A model generated the notes under the pieces. That model worked only from the letters and a program-made list of their open reading frames with translations. It was not told where the DNA came from and ran no database searches. The position numbers and the translations under genes are program-made. A stretch of 64,000 bases of DNA from Physella acuta (taxonomy: Eukaryota > Mollusca > Gastropoda > Physidae), in assembly GCF_028476545.1 (NCBI RefSeq), contig NW_026731622.1, positions 144,001 through 208,000 on the forward strand, written 5' to 3'. How positions within the stretch are numbered: position 1 is the stretch's first letter; each line of letters begins with the position of its first letter. This document shows, piece after piece, positions 37,095 to 49,131 of this stretch.

Positions 37095-40000
37095 ATATGC
37101 CTATAGAAAACTAAGCAATGTATCTCAAAAGAAAAAATAATATTCCTTACAAGATATTTTGTTTTAAAAAGAAATGATTGGTGTTGGTAGATCTGATAAG
37201 CCTACTTCAGTGTGTAATTTTTTAATCATTGACCAGCATATACATCACATCGCCTGGTATGTCGTAGCATAAGAAATATTTCCTTTTGTCAATGATAAAC
37301 ATATTTAAGACAAAATTATCACTAGTTGTTCCGCTACTTATCTGTATCACATCTTTATCTGTATCATAACCTTAACCTAAATACAAATAGTGTAACTCTT
37401 CAGTAAAATTTAAAAAAAAAAGGTGTAACTATATTCGTTGTGAAGCATCTTCATGAGCTCTAACAGGAACATAAATCACAATTCTTTAAGATGCTTGCTG
37501 CAACTCGTGCTAAAAACATATGTTTAACATGGCACATCATCATACATCACATTCCTAATTAATCACATACACTAAACACAAACAACATGAACCTAAAAAT
37601 AACTTACGTCTATAATTAGCTTCCCATTTGTTAGAGTGTATCGCTGGTCTAACTCTGACGTCACGAGTATTTGGAAGTTATCCCCCCTCCACCAGCTGTA
37701 AACCGGATGTGGATTCCCAATGACGACACACTCTAGTTCCGCCACTAGGGGGTTCCCCACTACCACCGTATCACGTGGTTCATATAAGAATCCCGGGCCT
37801 CGTTCAGAAAGCCCAGAGTCGGCATGATGAAAGCCATAGTCTGAAAGTCATTTGCCAGATATGTGACTTCACACGTAAACATAAGATGCAAAGATTACAA
37901 ATGATTCTCAATGTACACAAACAGGTCATCATTGTAACCAATGTTTACTTTAATAAAGTGATAGCTCTGAGCCTAATGCTAGAAGTAACTAATACTAATT
38001 ATTTAGACAAATTACTAAACCGCAAAACTAAATACCTACAAATAAAAAAAAAAATTCTTAGTTTGTCTAATTAAAAATAATGCTGAAATGCTTGGTCAAA
38101 ATGTCTGTTCAGTTTTAATTCTTATTTCGAGTACTATTTAAGAACGACATAGATAGTATAATTAAAAGTAACTCGAGAAGCAATCTATATTGTCTAGTTC
38201 AGGGGCTCCCAACCTTTTTTTACTCTACAGCACGTTCTAAAATATTGGGAGGGTGGAGGGCACCACCTATTTTAAATCGACAAACTCCTTCCAGAGGCGT
38301 AGCGACCCGGGGAAAAAACTTTCGATTTGCACCCCCCCCCCTCAGGTGTTGGGAACCCCTGGTCTAGTTATTTAAATTCAGTACTATACAATGACATGTT
38401 ATTGTAAACATTTTTCTTCAATTTTTCTATATCGGCCTATTATTAAGTGACTTTCTATGGATTATTAATTGAATTTCTAAGGATTATTGAGTGAAGTTTT
38501 ATGGATTATTACGTGCAGCTCTGTGGATAAGTGAATGCAGAGATTATTCTAGAAAAAATATGTATCTATTAATTTATTGAAGTTTTCCATCCATATTTAT
38601 GTCCTGCGATTATGTTTGGTGTGAACTCTGATGGTTCACTACTGATGTAGATAGTGGGATGTCTAATGTCTGGAAAATTCTAGAAGCAGCAACTCACCAG
38701 CTGACCGTAGGCCTTGCACTATCCTGTAGGACTCGGCAGCCGGTACCTCACAGATGTAAGGCAGGGGTTGGATACCCGAGGCTAGGGTCCAGCGGTATCC
38801 TAGATCTGGGGGGGTGGTCAAACTGGCGTTGTGATGGCTAGTTAGTGGAGAGCGTTAGTTCGTTAGAGAAACAACACCAACTGGCGTTGTGATGGCTAGT
38901 TAGTGGAGAGCGTTAGTTCGTTAGAGAAACACCACAAACTGGCGTTGTGGCTAGTTAGTGGAGAGTGTTAGTTCGTTAGAGAAACACCACAAACTGGCGT
39001 TGTGATGGCTAGTTAGTGGAGAGCGTTAGTTCGTTAGAGAAACACGACAAACTGGCGTTGTGGTGGCTAGTTAGTGGAGAGCGTTAGTTCGTTAGAGAAA
39101 CACCACAAACTGGCGTTGTGGCTAGTTAGTGGAGAGCGTTAGTTCGTTAGAGAAACAGATTCCAGTCCAGTAGCTGTCCATTTGTCCGCCTAGCTATGAC
39201 TCGACAATGGGATAGAGTATGGTGCTGACCATAGTTTTATTTTTCCACATGCGGAGGTCAGGAAAACAGGCTAATGGTGATTGATTTTACCCTATTGGCC
39301 TATTTGTCTAAAAATTGTATTTACTTTTTAGCGCAATTTCCTTACAGGACATCTACCAATCGATTCCTGCCATAATTTAGAACAATATTGCCGAAGGAAG
39401 TTTTCAAAAATATCCTATCGTTCGGTCACAAAAAATTAATTACTACTTTTTTAAACTGAGCATCGTGTAGGCTTTTTTCCCCCTTTTTTTCGACTGATAC
39501 GGGAGGCTAGCCTGTCGCGACGTGGGATCATTCGCGTCACTGCGCACGGCAAGAGAGAGAGAGAGAGAGAGGCGAGCTACGCGTCGCTCGTTTTTTTCCA
39601 CGTGCTAATGTTTACAAACAAGAGGGCGGGTTTTAATCATAGTCAAATACTAATATACATGTTTTAGTATTTGGGCACCGTTGCTAAATATATGATTTAT
39701 CTCGATTTAAAATTGGTATGGATAACATAATGAAATTGCGCTTAAATTGTCACTAGACTTTTTATTAACTTGTTTTATACTAGCGCTTGATGATAAACTT
39801 GATCAGAGGGTATATACTTTTGAGGCACATAAATAAATGGAATTGGTGTAATATTTGATTTAAAATGAACAGCATTTTTGTGCAGTATACGAAATTTCTA
39901 ACCAAAGCTCAATTCAAAACTATTACATAGGGAAACAATAGCGAGTCTAACTGGTATTGAAATTAATTACTCTATGAATTAAAAAAAAAACAACAAATGG

Positions 40001-43000
40001 TTGACGTCATACACATGCTACCTGAAATCAGACACTACTCGAATAAAGTCACTGGTGGACAAGCTATTGTGGTTCAAACGGTTTTCGAAAAACTAAAAGT
40101 TAGTACATACTAGAAGCGGGTAGCTTATTGTTTTTAAAACATAATGTTGGGCACTTGGGTATTGAATAAAGACGTATTTTTAAAAGATAAAGGAACATAT
40201 ACAAACTTACCGAAGTGTTTGTAGACAATCACACCAGAAAGGAGACTCGACTGCGTCTCGTTCAGCATGAGCAAATCTGGGGAAGTGACGTCATCGCCAG
40301 TGCCCTGCCACGTCAGAGCATAGCCGCCATTTTGTACAGCCTCTCGCTTGCCGCTTGTGTACCAAGATCGTCTGCAAAGTAACTTCTGACGTGCGACATC
40401 CAACAAAAATCACATATCTGGCTGCATACGTTAATTAACATAACACATAAAGATACTTTCATCCAACATAATTAAACTACAAGCCTCACAATAAAATAGG
40501 CTATAACTTTTAACATGTACACAGCAAATGTAATTCACAAGAACACATGCGTAAGCTCGACAGCTTGTTCCTTTAATCTCGTATGTCGGGGCACTCGTAT
40601 GTCGAGGTACTGCTGTATTAAGATATGACAACATTCTCCCTCCCCCCCCCCCCTCCCCGAACGTTTTACTAGTTCCAGAGAGGGGAGGGAGGGTAAGCTC
40701 CCTCAAGTCTAGGCCGGCATATGATGAAATCAGTGTTTCTCCCAGACTTTTTTTCTCTGGGGGCCCTTGATATTTTCGGGGGGTGGGGGGGGTGGGGGGG
40801 CGGTCAACATTTTTCGGGGAGGGGGGGGGCCGGACACTAGTAAAAGTGTATGTTTACTATATAAAATCAATCTCGTTCGGGGTAGGCTCCGCCGCCCCCC
40901 CCCCCTCCCCCCGGTAGAGATGCCTGGAAGAAACTCTGGATGAAATGTGAAACATCGCATATTTGCTACACTGGCGGCCCGTACATACACACATATCAAA
41001 TACGGTGATACACAACTCAAATACAATATAGACTTAAGTATACGACATGATTTAAAAGAGTAAAAAGGAAAATGAAAACACTACAACACGTATTATGGGT
41101 CAGCTCCACCAAAAGTTCAACTACACCCAGAACTGACATAATTATCGTAATTGTTTTATAGTCAGGGGATGAAGAAAACTGACAGTGGAAGCAGGAAGGC
41201 TTTATATAATGTCAGCCTTGTCAGGAAAAAAAAATATATTTATAGCTCTTTTCTCGCCTTCATACTTTCTTCAAATACGGTGTTGTTTTCTTAATTGTAT
41301 ATTTGGCTATTACACAGAAACCACTCTTACACAGAAGCCACTCTTACACAGAAACCACTCTTACACATAATCCACATGTACAGAATCAAAGTTACTAACT
41401 GATCACACTGTTGCGGAACCTACTCTTACACACCACATTTTAACCGACGCCTTAAGAACCCTATTCTGACAGATCCCACTTTAATAGACCCCTTTCTAAT
41501 GACCCCACTCTACAAGGAACTAACTCAAATGACTGTTGTGTTTCATCGTTTGTAAAGGGAAGTAAGAATGCCGATATTTGCGATGAAGTAAAGGGAAGTA
41601 ACCATGACAACACTTTGGATGACGTAAACTTCGTTGGTAGAAACAGCGAAAATATTTTTAACAATTTAAATGGAAGTAACTATGAAAAATATTTAGGATA
41701 ACTTACTTGGGAGAAACAGTGAAGATATTTGAAGTAACTTGGAGAGAAGTAACCATGAAAATATTTTCGATAATTTAATTTGAACAGTTTGAAGAAACAA
41801 TGATAATTATTGCAAAGACTTAAATGGAAGATATTTGAGATGACTTAAAGGGAAATATCTATGAACATATTTTAAATTACATGGCAGAAACTGAAAATAC
41901 TTGCGATTATTTAAAGGGAAGTAACAGTGAAAATATTTGTGACGAAGTAAAGGTAAATAACCATGAAAATATTGGTTGTGCCGTGAAGGGAAGTAACCAT
42001 GAAAATATGTGCGAGGACTTACAAACTAGGGTCGTTGATCTGGAGCCACCTGGCAATAAATTCATCCTCCCTGCTGTCTGTCACACTGACTAGCCCGGCT
42101 CCGTAGCGCTGTTGACAGACGAATGACACAACATACACATACATCATGACGCCAAGGTCATTAATTTAATCACACAGCCAAGCTCATTAATTTATTTACA
42201 TAGCCGAGTGTATATGATAAAAATAGATCTGGACACTGACTTGTCCTAATGAAATGTAAAATATGTCACCAGGAATCCCTCTAAGTGACAAGATTATATG
42301 CGGCTCAAATTAAACCCTCCCACTTGCCACTGCCTCTGGGCTTGTACATAAATCCAATGTGTACGAAAGTTGGGACGAAAGGTGTACGCATTATACGAAG
42401 GTTAAAGACCCGAGATGGGTTTATCCATAGCCCACGTTTTTAACTTTTGCACGTTGCCTGTCTTGGGAAGGGGCTTTAGTGGGAGGGAGTACAACGCCTG
42501 TTGTTAAGTTAAAAAAAATGTTTTTGTCAAGTATAGTTTTCAAAAGCGTAAGATTATAAAAATGAAATTTCGTACATGAATTCCAATCAGGCACTGTCAG
42601 GAGAGGAATATAAGACCTGACTTGATCACGTGACGTATTGAGACTTGATCACGTGACAACAAGACTTAAAGACGTGATTATGACCAATGTCAAGGCCAGG
42701 TATTCGTTTCAGTGAAATAGCTACCACCCGATATGTAAGCTGAAGTGATCTTGTTGTCAGTTAAATGTACCAAAAACCTGGATCAGTTGTGTCAGGACTT
42801 ACCGCGCATGCGACTGTGGCCTGATCGAATGTTCTGGGCGTGTCGCCGTTAAACTGGTAGCAGCCGTCATCATGGACATGCCAGGTGGACGGACAACCTG
42901 CAACACATCATTTCTGGTCATCTTCATTACTCATAATTATTTAGAAATAAGGTTCCGTTTTTGTAGCCCGGTTATGCCTACACCAGGGGTCTCCAAACTT

Positions 43001-43661
43001 TTCAGTCCGAGGGCCGCATTAACTATTAAATTTCAGTTCGGCGGCCAATTTCTTCCAGGTATGTCTGGGCAAAGTTCCTCAGCCATCACTAACAAACATT
43101 TTTTCCTTGGACAAAAAGATCGCCGCGGGCCGGATGAGAGGACATCGCGGGCCGCATCCGGCCCGCGGGCCGTAGTTTGGAGACCCCTGGCCTACACCAA
43201 CTCTCTTCAGTCCGCTATAGTCACACGGGCAAACACACACAAACACACATACACCCATAAAGGAAATGGTTCTTAACCGTTTTGGAAGTACCGAATTCCT
43301 CCAAATTCGTTTGTGTATTTAACGAACACATTTTGAAAGGAAAAAAAATATTGTTTTTAATATTTAAAGCATGCGTACAAATTTTACTGATGCACAAAAC
43401 GAACGTGTATCAACCGTACTGTGTTAAAAGAACAAAACCATTCAAATCTCATTTTCACTCCGGAACATATACATGAATATTAACTGCAACTCTGGGTGAA
43501 TTATCGCCTTTCAAAAACCTTGAATTAAGTGAGCCTTTAGTTCTTGTATTTTCTATCATAATGATGCTATAAAAGTATACTCTTAGTTTTGCCGGTAAAA
43601 GTAAAGTTCACATTTCGAACGTGACAGCCCAATGGACAAACAAAATAGAGCTCATTGTGTT

Positions 43662-43747
<86 letters not shown>

Positions 43748-44294
43748 TGTGGCGAACGACATGCGGTAAATCGTCGGCAACGAGTCATCCTATTGTGGTA
43801 AATCAAGGAATGCGTATGAAACCCTACCCCCCACCCTCCTTCCTCAATACTATTACCTGCGAATGGTTCACCTTTCAGCACTAGCTCTAGCTAAGTTATG
43901 AAAGGAGGGTAGAACAAACCAATCATTTAATTACAAAATATAGTGCTACTGTACATTTTGTGCAAATATCTTAGGTACGGAGTTTGGGTACCTAACTCAC
44001 GTATAGAAAAGTAAAGCCGGATGTGCATAGTGCTGACCACACTATCCCTTATATGCCGAGGGCGAAGAAACAGGTTAACTCTACTTCACTTACCGTCAGT
44101 TTCAAAAGGAAACTTTTTTTAAGAAGTTTGAGTCGATTGAAAATAGAAGAGTCTATTATGTACCAGTCAATATTTTTTGTGTAGAAACAAACGTTCTGTG
44201 TTTGATGAATTAATTGCTTTAATTACTTACCAAGTGCAAAGGTCAAGGTCAGGCATGATATCCACAACCGCTCAACCGTATTTGTTCGAATCAT
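19774..44294 (-). CDS. Cont: Contactin A: CTLD, 6 Ig, 4 FN3, GPI-tail adhesion protein (complete, 28 coding exons)
   Basis: Neural/epithelial cell-adhesion protein of the contactin family. In Drosophila the single contactin works at septate junctions with neuroglian and neurexin IV; the same role here is inference. The 28 exons, listed in the domain entries, sum to 3726 nt (1241 aa plus stop), and every junction keeps phase. Order by residue: signal peptide 1-21, CTLD to about 171, Ig1-Ig6 about 190-776, FN3 1-4 about 777-1193, hydrophobic tail 1194-1241. Ig domains show the paired Cys with a Trp after the first and D-x-G-x-Y-x-C before the second. The start is the only ATG in the exon that splices in phase to the CTLD. 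Most donors are GTAAG, GTGAG or GTAGG; exons 7, 10 and 16 use weaker GTTGGT, GTCAAA and GTCAGA. The length is a little below Drosophila Contactin. Introns hold many junction-spanning minisatellites and several MITEs. UTRs were not determined. Confidence 0.93.
20155..21262. repeat. About 75-bp array of contactin A exon 27 ends with donors
   Basis: About 14 copies. On the minus strand each has roughly 35 bases of the end of exon 27 (TACGGCAAGAAGTCTTTGAC through CTTCAC), then the GTGAGT donor and a CA-rich spacer. Confidence 0.95.
21237..28828 (-). CDS. Cont: Contactin A exons 18-27: four fibronectin type III domains
   Basis: Exons are 28759-28828, 28022-28119, 27410-27550 (FN1); 26351-26445, 26156-26248, 25464-25611 (FN2); 25155-25276, 24477-24666 (FN3); 23522-23637, 21237-21414 (FN4). 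Each domain shows the B-strand Trp (RWTDND, TMRWT, VTWVEV, VLVWWRG) and the FG-loop pattern of Tyr/Phe-x-Val/Ile then N-x-x-G ([40 protein letters not shown]). FN1 and FN2 use three exons each, FN3 and FN4 two. Confidence 0.92.
21695..21885 (+). mobile_element. tRNA-derived SINE
   Basis: A full-length copy: A-box-like TAGCGATAGAGCGCTGG, B-box GAGTTCGAATC, body GGGAAAGTAAAGGCGGCTGG and CATATGCCAAGG. Confidence 0.8.
21950..22143 (+). mobile_element. MITE family 2 (copy 4, degenerate)
   Basis: A diverged left end (CAGTGTTCCTTTTAGAC) and GAAGAGATGCCTGAATGAAACT at the right, written here only as family landmarks. G-tracts lie inside. Flanks match weakly. Confidence 0.7.
22790..23560. repeat. C-rich array of contactin A exon 26 ends with donors
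   Basis: Six or seven copies of about 100-130 bp. Each contains about 50 bases of the exon 26 end (ATCGTACAGATAGAGGG, GTGCACGGTTTTGTG) plus GTGAGT, separated by CCACACC-rich spacers. The His/Pro/Thr-rich plus-strand frames here are antisense artefacts. Confidence 0.93.
24012..24265. mobile_element. Foldback element with TGCGCA subterminal repeats
   Basis: The left arm carries four TGCGCA hexamers spaced 14-16 bp apart; the right arm has the inverted set. The AT-rich middle has no ORF. The build resembles the MULE ends at 10545, but no clear target duplication was found. Confidence 0.65.
24950..25172. repeat. 70-bp array at the donor of contactin A exon 24
   Basis: Three copies. The unit holds the exon end TTCTTGGATATCAG with GTGAGGTC, followed by a spacer with GAACAAAGCC on the plus strand. 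Confidence 0.88.
25904..26090 (+). mobile_element. MITE family 2 (copy 1): CAGTGTTTCTTCCAG ends
   Basis: Inverted ends are CAGTGTTTCTTTCAGAC / CAGAGTTTCTTCCAGGC, with near-perfect 8-bp flanks GCAACGCG / GTAACGCG. Two poly-G/C tracts surround an AT-rich core. Located in contactin A intron 22. Confidence 0.88.
26990..27412. repeat. 30-bp array at the donor of contactin A exon 20
   Basis: About 14 copies of TGTGGGTATACCTGATCGCT plus CTATAGAACA. On the minus strand each has CAG then GTATACCC, the same as the true donor of exon 20. Confidence 0.93.
28690..28772. repeat. 25-bp array at the donor of contactin A exon 18
   Basis: Three copies, each with the last 12 exon bases (TGTTTTGGTCAG) and the GTAAAC donor. 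Confidence 0.92.
29150..29300. repeat. Diverged array at the donor of contactin A exon 17
   Basis: Two clear copies of ACGTCGTTG plus GTAGGTTTA and one or two degraded ones. The paralogous exon of B has its own much larger array of different sequence. Confidence 0.8.
29283..37840 (-). CDS. Cont: Contactin A exons 6-17: six immunoglobulin domains
   Basis: Exons are 37608-37840, 36496-36592 (Ig1); 36049-36144, 35308-35411, 34684-34813 (Ig2); 34462-34570, 32976-33166 (Ig3); 32213-32367, 31896-32016 (Ig4); 30950-31231 (Ig5, single exon); 30125-30288, 29283-29415 (Ig6). Seen motifs include ELECVV then [22 protein letters not shown] then [14 protein letters not shown] then [17 protein letters not shown] then QYRCVANN, and FFVCHASY then RYECLAT. 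The start of Ig5 is the CAG acceptor at 31232-31234; nearer AG sites would break the frame. Confidence 0.92.
32345..32600. repeat. 45-bp array containing the acceptor of contactin A exon 13
   Basis: About five copies. Each has, on the minus strand, CAGCCAAACCCTACTTTATA, that is the 3' splice site and the first bases of exon 13. The copies lie upstream of the true exon in transcript order. Confidence 0.92.
32780..32990. repeat. 31-bp array at the donor of contactin A exon 12
   Basis: Six or seven copies of CTCACCTCCAAGTTCAAGG plus spacer, the same unit as beside exon 12 of contactin B. Confidence 0.93.
33208..33558 (+). mobile_element. Chimeric hAT MITE with embedded G/C-tract sequence (copy 1)
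   Basis: A perfect 15-bp inverted end CAGGGGTTCCCAACC is flanked by ATCTTGAC / ATCTAGAC (8 bp, one mismatch). The core contains ACTTTCGATTTGCA plus C-tracts as in the G/C-tract MITE. It lies between contactin A exons 11 and 12. Confidence 0.9.
34010..34492. repeat. 90-bp array at the donor of contactin A exon 11
   Basis: Five copies counting the exon itself. The unit has the last 29 bases of exon 11 (GAATGTTTCGCATACGGCTC) and GTAAGATTG, then an AT-rich spacer. The unit differs from that of B exon 11 except for the exon part. Confidence 0.95.
34875..35000. mobile_element. Left half of a TGCGCA foldback element
   Basis: Matches the left arm and middle of the 24012 element (AACTGCGCAACGGA, TGCGCAAATAG, TAGAAAAGTGTTT). 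The right arm is missing. Confidence 0.6.
35060..35325. repeat. 52-bp array at the donor of contactin A exon 9
   Basis: About five diverged copies with, on the minus strand, CTATTTCTCTGAGGTAAGAT, the exon 9 end plus donor. Confidence 0.9.
35405..35775. repeat. GGTGGTTAAAGGTGGTTATA low-complexity repeat
   Basis: Imperfect short repeats upstream of the exon 9 acceptor. No exon sequence is included. Confidence 0.8.
36627..36850 (-). mobile_element. MITE family 2 (copy 3)
   Basis: Opposite orientation, ending GAAACACTG. The flanks are only partly matched, so it is an older copy. Located in contactin A intron 6. Confidence 0.82.
36959..37098. repeat. (TA)n microsatellite, interrupted
   Basis: About 140 bp with one TGTATG interruption, in contactin A intron 6. 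Confidence 0.97.
38200..38361 (+). mobile_element. Chimeric hAT MITE with embedded G/C-tract sequence (copy 2)
   Basis: Ends are CAGGGGCTCCCAACC and, inverted, CAGGGGTTCCCAACA, with the perfect 8-bp duplication GTCTAGTT (38192-38199, 38362-38369). It shares the left half with the 33208 copy, then has AGAGGCGTAGCGACC joined to a C-tract. Confidence 0.9.
38698..42897 (-). CDS. Cont: Contactin A exons 2-5: C-type lectin-like domain
   Basis: Exons 42803-42897, 42023-42108, 40211-40371 and 38698-38805 are in phase (0, 2, 1, 1 at their ends). The domain starts with [15 protein letters not shown], the usual first disulfide region of long-form CTLDs, and ends with PYICEV, the last conserved Cys. The EPN/QPD and WND calcium-sugar motifs are not seen, so this is probably a protein-binding CTLD. 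A 206-bp hAT MITE sits just upstream in intron 1. Confidence 0.9.
38815..39160. repeat. 58-bp array upstream of contactin A exon 5
   Basis: Six copies with CTGGCGTTGTGATGGCTAGT. The array starts about 15 bp from the exon 5 acceptor but does not contain it. Confidence 0.92.
39325..39775. mobile_element. Interspersed repeat with GCGCAATTTCC inverted ends (copy 1)
   Basis: The left end TTTTTAGCGCAATTTCC and right end GAAATTGCGCTTAAATTG are inverted relatives. Internal sequence matches the 45735 copy. No ORF. The class is not certain. Confidence 0.55.
40731..40938 (+). mobile_element. MITE family 2 (copy 2)
   Basis: Same ends and core as copy 1, with the perfect 8-bp duplication GATGAAAT (40723-40730, 40939-40946). 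Located in contactin A intron 3. Confidence 0.92.
41470..42015. repeat. Degenerate GGAAGTAACNATGAAAATAT repeat
   Basis: About ten loose copies of a roughly 45-bp unit just downstream of contactin A exon 3 in transcript order. No donor is included. Confidence 0.7.
42984..43189. mobile_element. hAT MITE, GC-rich CAGGGGTCTCC family
   Basis: 206 bp with perfect 16-bp inverted ends CAGGGGTCTCCAAACT and the perfect 8-bp duplication GCCTACAC (42976-42983, 43190-43197). The interior is rich in GGGCCGC/GCGGGCC. Located in contactin A intron 1. Confidence 0.95.
43666..43747. repeat. (TA)n microsatellite
   Basis: About 40 TA units in contactin A intron 1. Confidence 0.97.
44000..44110 (+). mobile_element. 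tRNA-derived SINE, 3' part
   Basis: AAAGTAAAGCCGGATGTGC, TGACCACACTATCCC and ATATGCCGAGG mark the body. It lies just downstream, on the minus strand upstream, of contactin A exon 1. Confidence 0.65.
44231..44294 (-). CDS. Cont: Contactin A exon 1: start codon and signal peptide
   Basis: The ATG is at 44294. The exon encodes about 21 residues with a hydrophobic core ([12 protein letters not shown]) and ends in phase 1 at a GTAAGT donor, giving a typical secretory signal joined to the first CTLD cysteine. An A-rich stretch upstream may be 5' UTR. No promoter motif was recognised. Confidence 0.85.
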
Positions 44295-44339
44295 CCTACA
44301 GATAAGGACCTTTAAACATGAGCTAAAGGAGAACATCCG

Positions 44340-44570
44340 CAGAGCTAAATGAGCTTAATTAGATGGTATCAATTGATGGTATCTTTAGATGGTATAATTA
44401 GATGGTATCATTAGATTGTAGCGTTAGATGGTATCATTAGATGGTATAATTAGATGGTATCATTAGATGGTATCATTAGATGGTATATGAAATGATATCA
44501 TTAGAGGGTAGCGCTAGATGGTAGCTTTAGATGGTAGCATCACAAATAATGTTTAGATAGTATTATTAGT
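44340..44570. repeat. GATGGTATCATTA tandem repeat
   Basis: About 15 copies of a 13-14 bp unit directly upstream of contactin A exon 1, so in its promoter or 5' UTR. Confidence 0.88.
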
Positions 44571-44574
44571 AGAA

Positions 44575-45730
44575 TTACGGTGTTTTGTTAGGTCGATGTT
44601 TTGATGCTATTAACAGGTTATGTAATCTTATGGTACTTTGTGCGATAAGTAACAAATTTATTTATATAGGTTAGGGCTCAACCTTTTAAAAAAAATATTC
44701 AGTTTTTCTTCAATTAACTTTAAATAAAAGGATTTTTAAAAAAATGTTTTTTGGGTGTTCTTAATTGTTCTCACATCTTACTTAGCCGTTATGTTTAAAA
44801 TAGCACACGTATTTACAATATGTGTGTCATTGGATATGTCTCTTACCTGACAATACATACAACCGATATGAAAATTATTACTCAGTCTTCACTTTAAGGA
44901 AGTGATAAAAACTATAAACACATGTAAACACATGTTTTAACCCCAAAAATCAATAAGTAAAGTAAAGCTTGATGAGGATGTAACTGAGCTGAACAAACCC
45001 TCAGAGCGAAGTCTATTCGTATAACCACAAACACAAAAAAAAACCTGTTCTATACGTTAAAGTATGTGCAACCTAATTCTAAAAATCTGGAACCTGCAAC
45101 ATCAAATACAATGTGTTTAAGAACGTAAGTCCAAAAATTTTACTTTCTTTAAGACGTGTTCCAAATATAGACCCCACCGAATGTTCTCACGTTGGCATAC
45201 AATTCTGAAACGTCACTGTAAACAGGAACACAAGTAGTGCTTTATATATTTCCACAAGGTAACTGTCCGAAATCTAGACTGTATTCATCCGCCTGTGGTT
45301 CACAGCCCTGGCATGTTGTCTCCCTGTATTCGAGTTACCTCCCTTCTGACTTGGTTATGGCTGGGATTAGGCTCATATCATATAAACTGTTTTATCCTGC
45401 CATCTTGTTGACTGGACATGTTGTCGTGGCATGAGGGATAAAAGGATTTTATAATCCTTTTTGTCACTTGGTTTCAGCATGCGCAGTAAATATATTTGCT
45501 CGTTGCTTAAACTTTTGTAAATGATTTCCAGTGATTAATTAGTCTTTAATTAGTTTTTAGGAGAGATGTCGACACATTTCTTACATAAAAGTTTCACGTA
45601 TGAGTTTTCCACATATTATTTAGTTAAAATCATTCGGCTTAGGGCTAAAATAATTGTTGTTGAAGTTCATCCGCGCGTTTTGAAAAAAAAATTTGGTTTT
45701 AATCTGGTTATTCCTAGGTAAGTAAAGTAA
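44575..45730. other. Region upstream of contactin A, nothing recognised
   Basis: AT-rich single-copy-looking DNA. The plus-strand open frame at 45237-45434 has no domain. It may include the contactin A promoter. Confidence 0.5.
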
Positions 45731-45734
45731 ACAA

Positions 45735-46675
45735 GTTAATTAAAAAGTCTAGTGACATTTAAGCGCAATTTCCTTATGTTATCTAAAAATAGCTCTGTCG
45801 TAGCGTAAATCAAGAGCAGGGTTAGTAAAACCATAGGTTAGTTATTAAAACGTTTTTTATTAATTTTTTTTCAGTATTTTACATGTTTTATTTACAACAG
45901 AGTTACATGACTAAAAACCATTGCGCGCCTACTGAACGTGATGACGCAATCATTGAACGTGATGGCGCAGCTATTGAACGTGATGACGCGTGTGGTGTGG
46001 TTGGATAAATATGCCTACTAATTCGGTCCAAATTTTAATTCATTCAAAAAATATTTTATGACCGAACGAAAGGATATTTTTGAAAACTTTCTTCGGCAAT
46101 ATTGTTCTAAATTATGGCAGGAATCGATTGGTACATGTTTCAAGTTGCTAAGTGGTCTGGTTGCCGAGATATGGGCCAAAAACTGCATTTTTTCGAGGTT
46201 TTTTTGGCTTTTCCGGGAAATCCATGAAAGAAACCCGGAATTTTTATGGCCTATGTTCATCCTCGTAATTTGCTTAACATAATTGCTTTTGGAACTAGTC
46301 ATCGATATTGCTTCGTTGAGGAGGAGATACGACTTAAAGCTGCGGACACACATCCATCTATCCATCCATCCATCCATCTATTCATTCATACCAGAGGGGT
46401 GCAAATCGAAAGTTTGAGGGGGGTTGCAAATGAAAAGTTTGAGGGGGGGGGTGCAAATCGAAAGTTTAAGGGGGGGGGGGGGGTGCAAATGAAAAGTTCG
46501 AAGGGGGGGGGGGTGCAAATCGAAAATTTGCTCCCGAGGGGGGCGCCAAATTGAAAGTATGTCCCCGGGCGCCGGGAAGGGTCGCTACGCCTCTGATTCA
46601 TACATTCATACATCCAGAAATGACGGGTTAATAAACGCAATTCTCCAGAATGGAAATTGCGCTAAAAAGTAAGAA
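45735..46675. mobile_element. Interspersed repeat with GCGCAATTTCC inverted ends (copy 2, MITE inside)
   Basis: The left end GACATTTAAGCGCAATTTCC and right end GGAAATTGCGCTAAAAAG match copy 1. A G/C-tract MITE is nested at 46392-46595. It contains a CGTGATGACGC short repeat also seen near 53590. The minus and plus frames at 46018-46377 resemble no family I know. Confidence 0.6.
46392..46595 (-). mobile_element. hAT MITE of the G/C-tract family (copy 3)
   Basis: Ends are CAGAGGGGTGC and, inverted, CAGAGGCGTAGCGACC. It is flanked by the perfect 8-bp duplication ATTCATAC (46384-46391, 46596-46603). It is shorter than copy 2, having lost the GGCGCCCCCTAAG end. Confidence 0.9.
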
Positions 46676-46697
46676 ATCCTCTTTAGACCTAACTATC

Positions 46698-46812
46698 CAT
46701 AGGGCAGATAAGTAGAGTTCATATGTTTCTTGACTTCCCTAATTAAGCGATACGAACTCGATACTTTCGGGTCAGCAGCCTAGCGCTCTACCACCTATGC
46801 CACACCGTCCCG
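46698..46812 (-). mobile_element. tRNA-derived SINE, internally deleted
   Basis: On the minus strand: the head GCATAGGTGGTAGAGCGC with a B-box-like AGTTCG, then the 3' body. Confidence 0.6.
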
Positions 46813-46819
46813 CATTATT

Positions 46820-48425
<1,606 letters not shown>

Positions 48426-48429
48426 AATG

Positions 48430-49131
<702 letters not shown>

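Noticed and set aside
46018-46377. Overlapping open frames on both strands
   Set aside because: They lie within an interspersed repeat. The sequence resembles no protein family I know.
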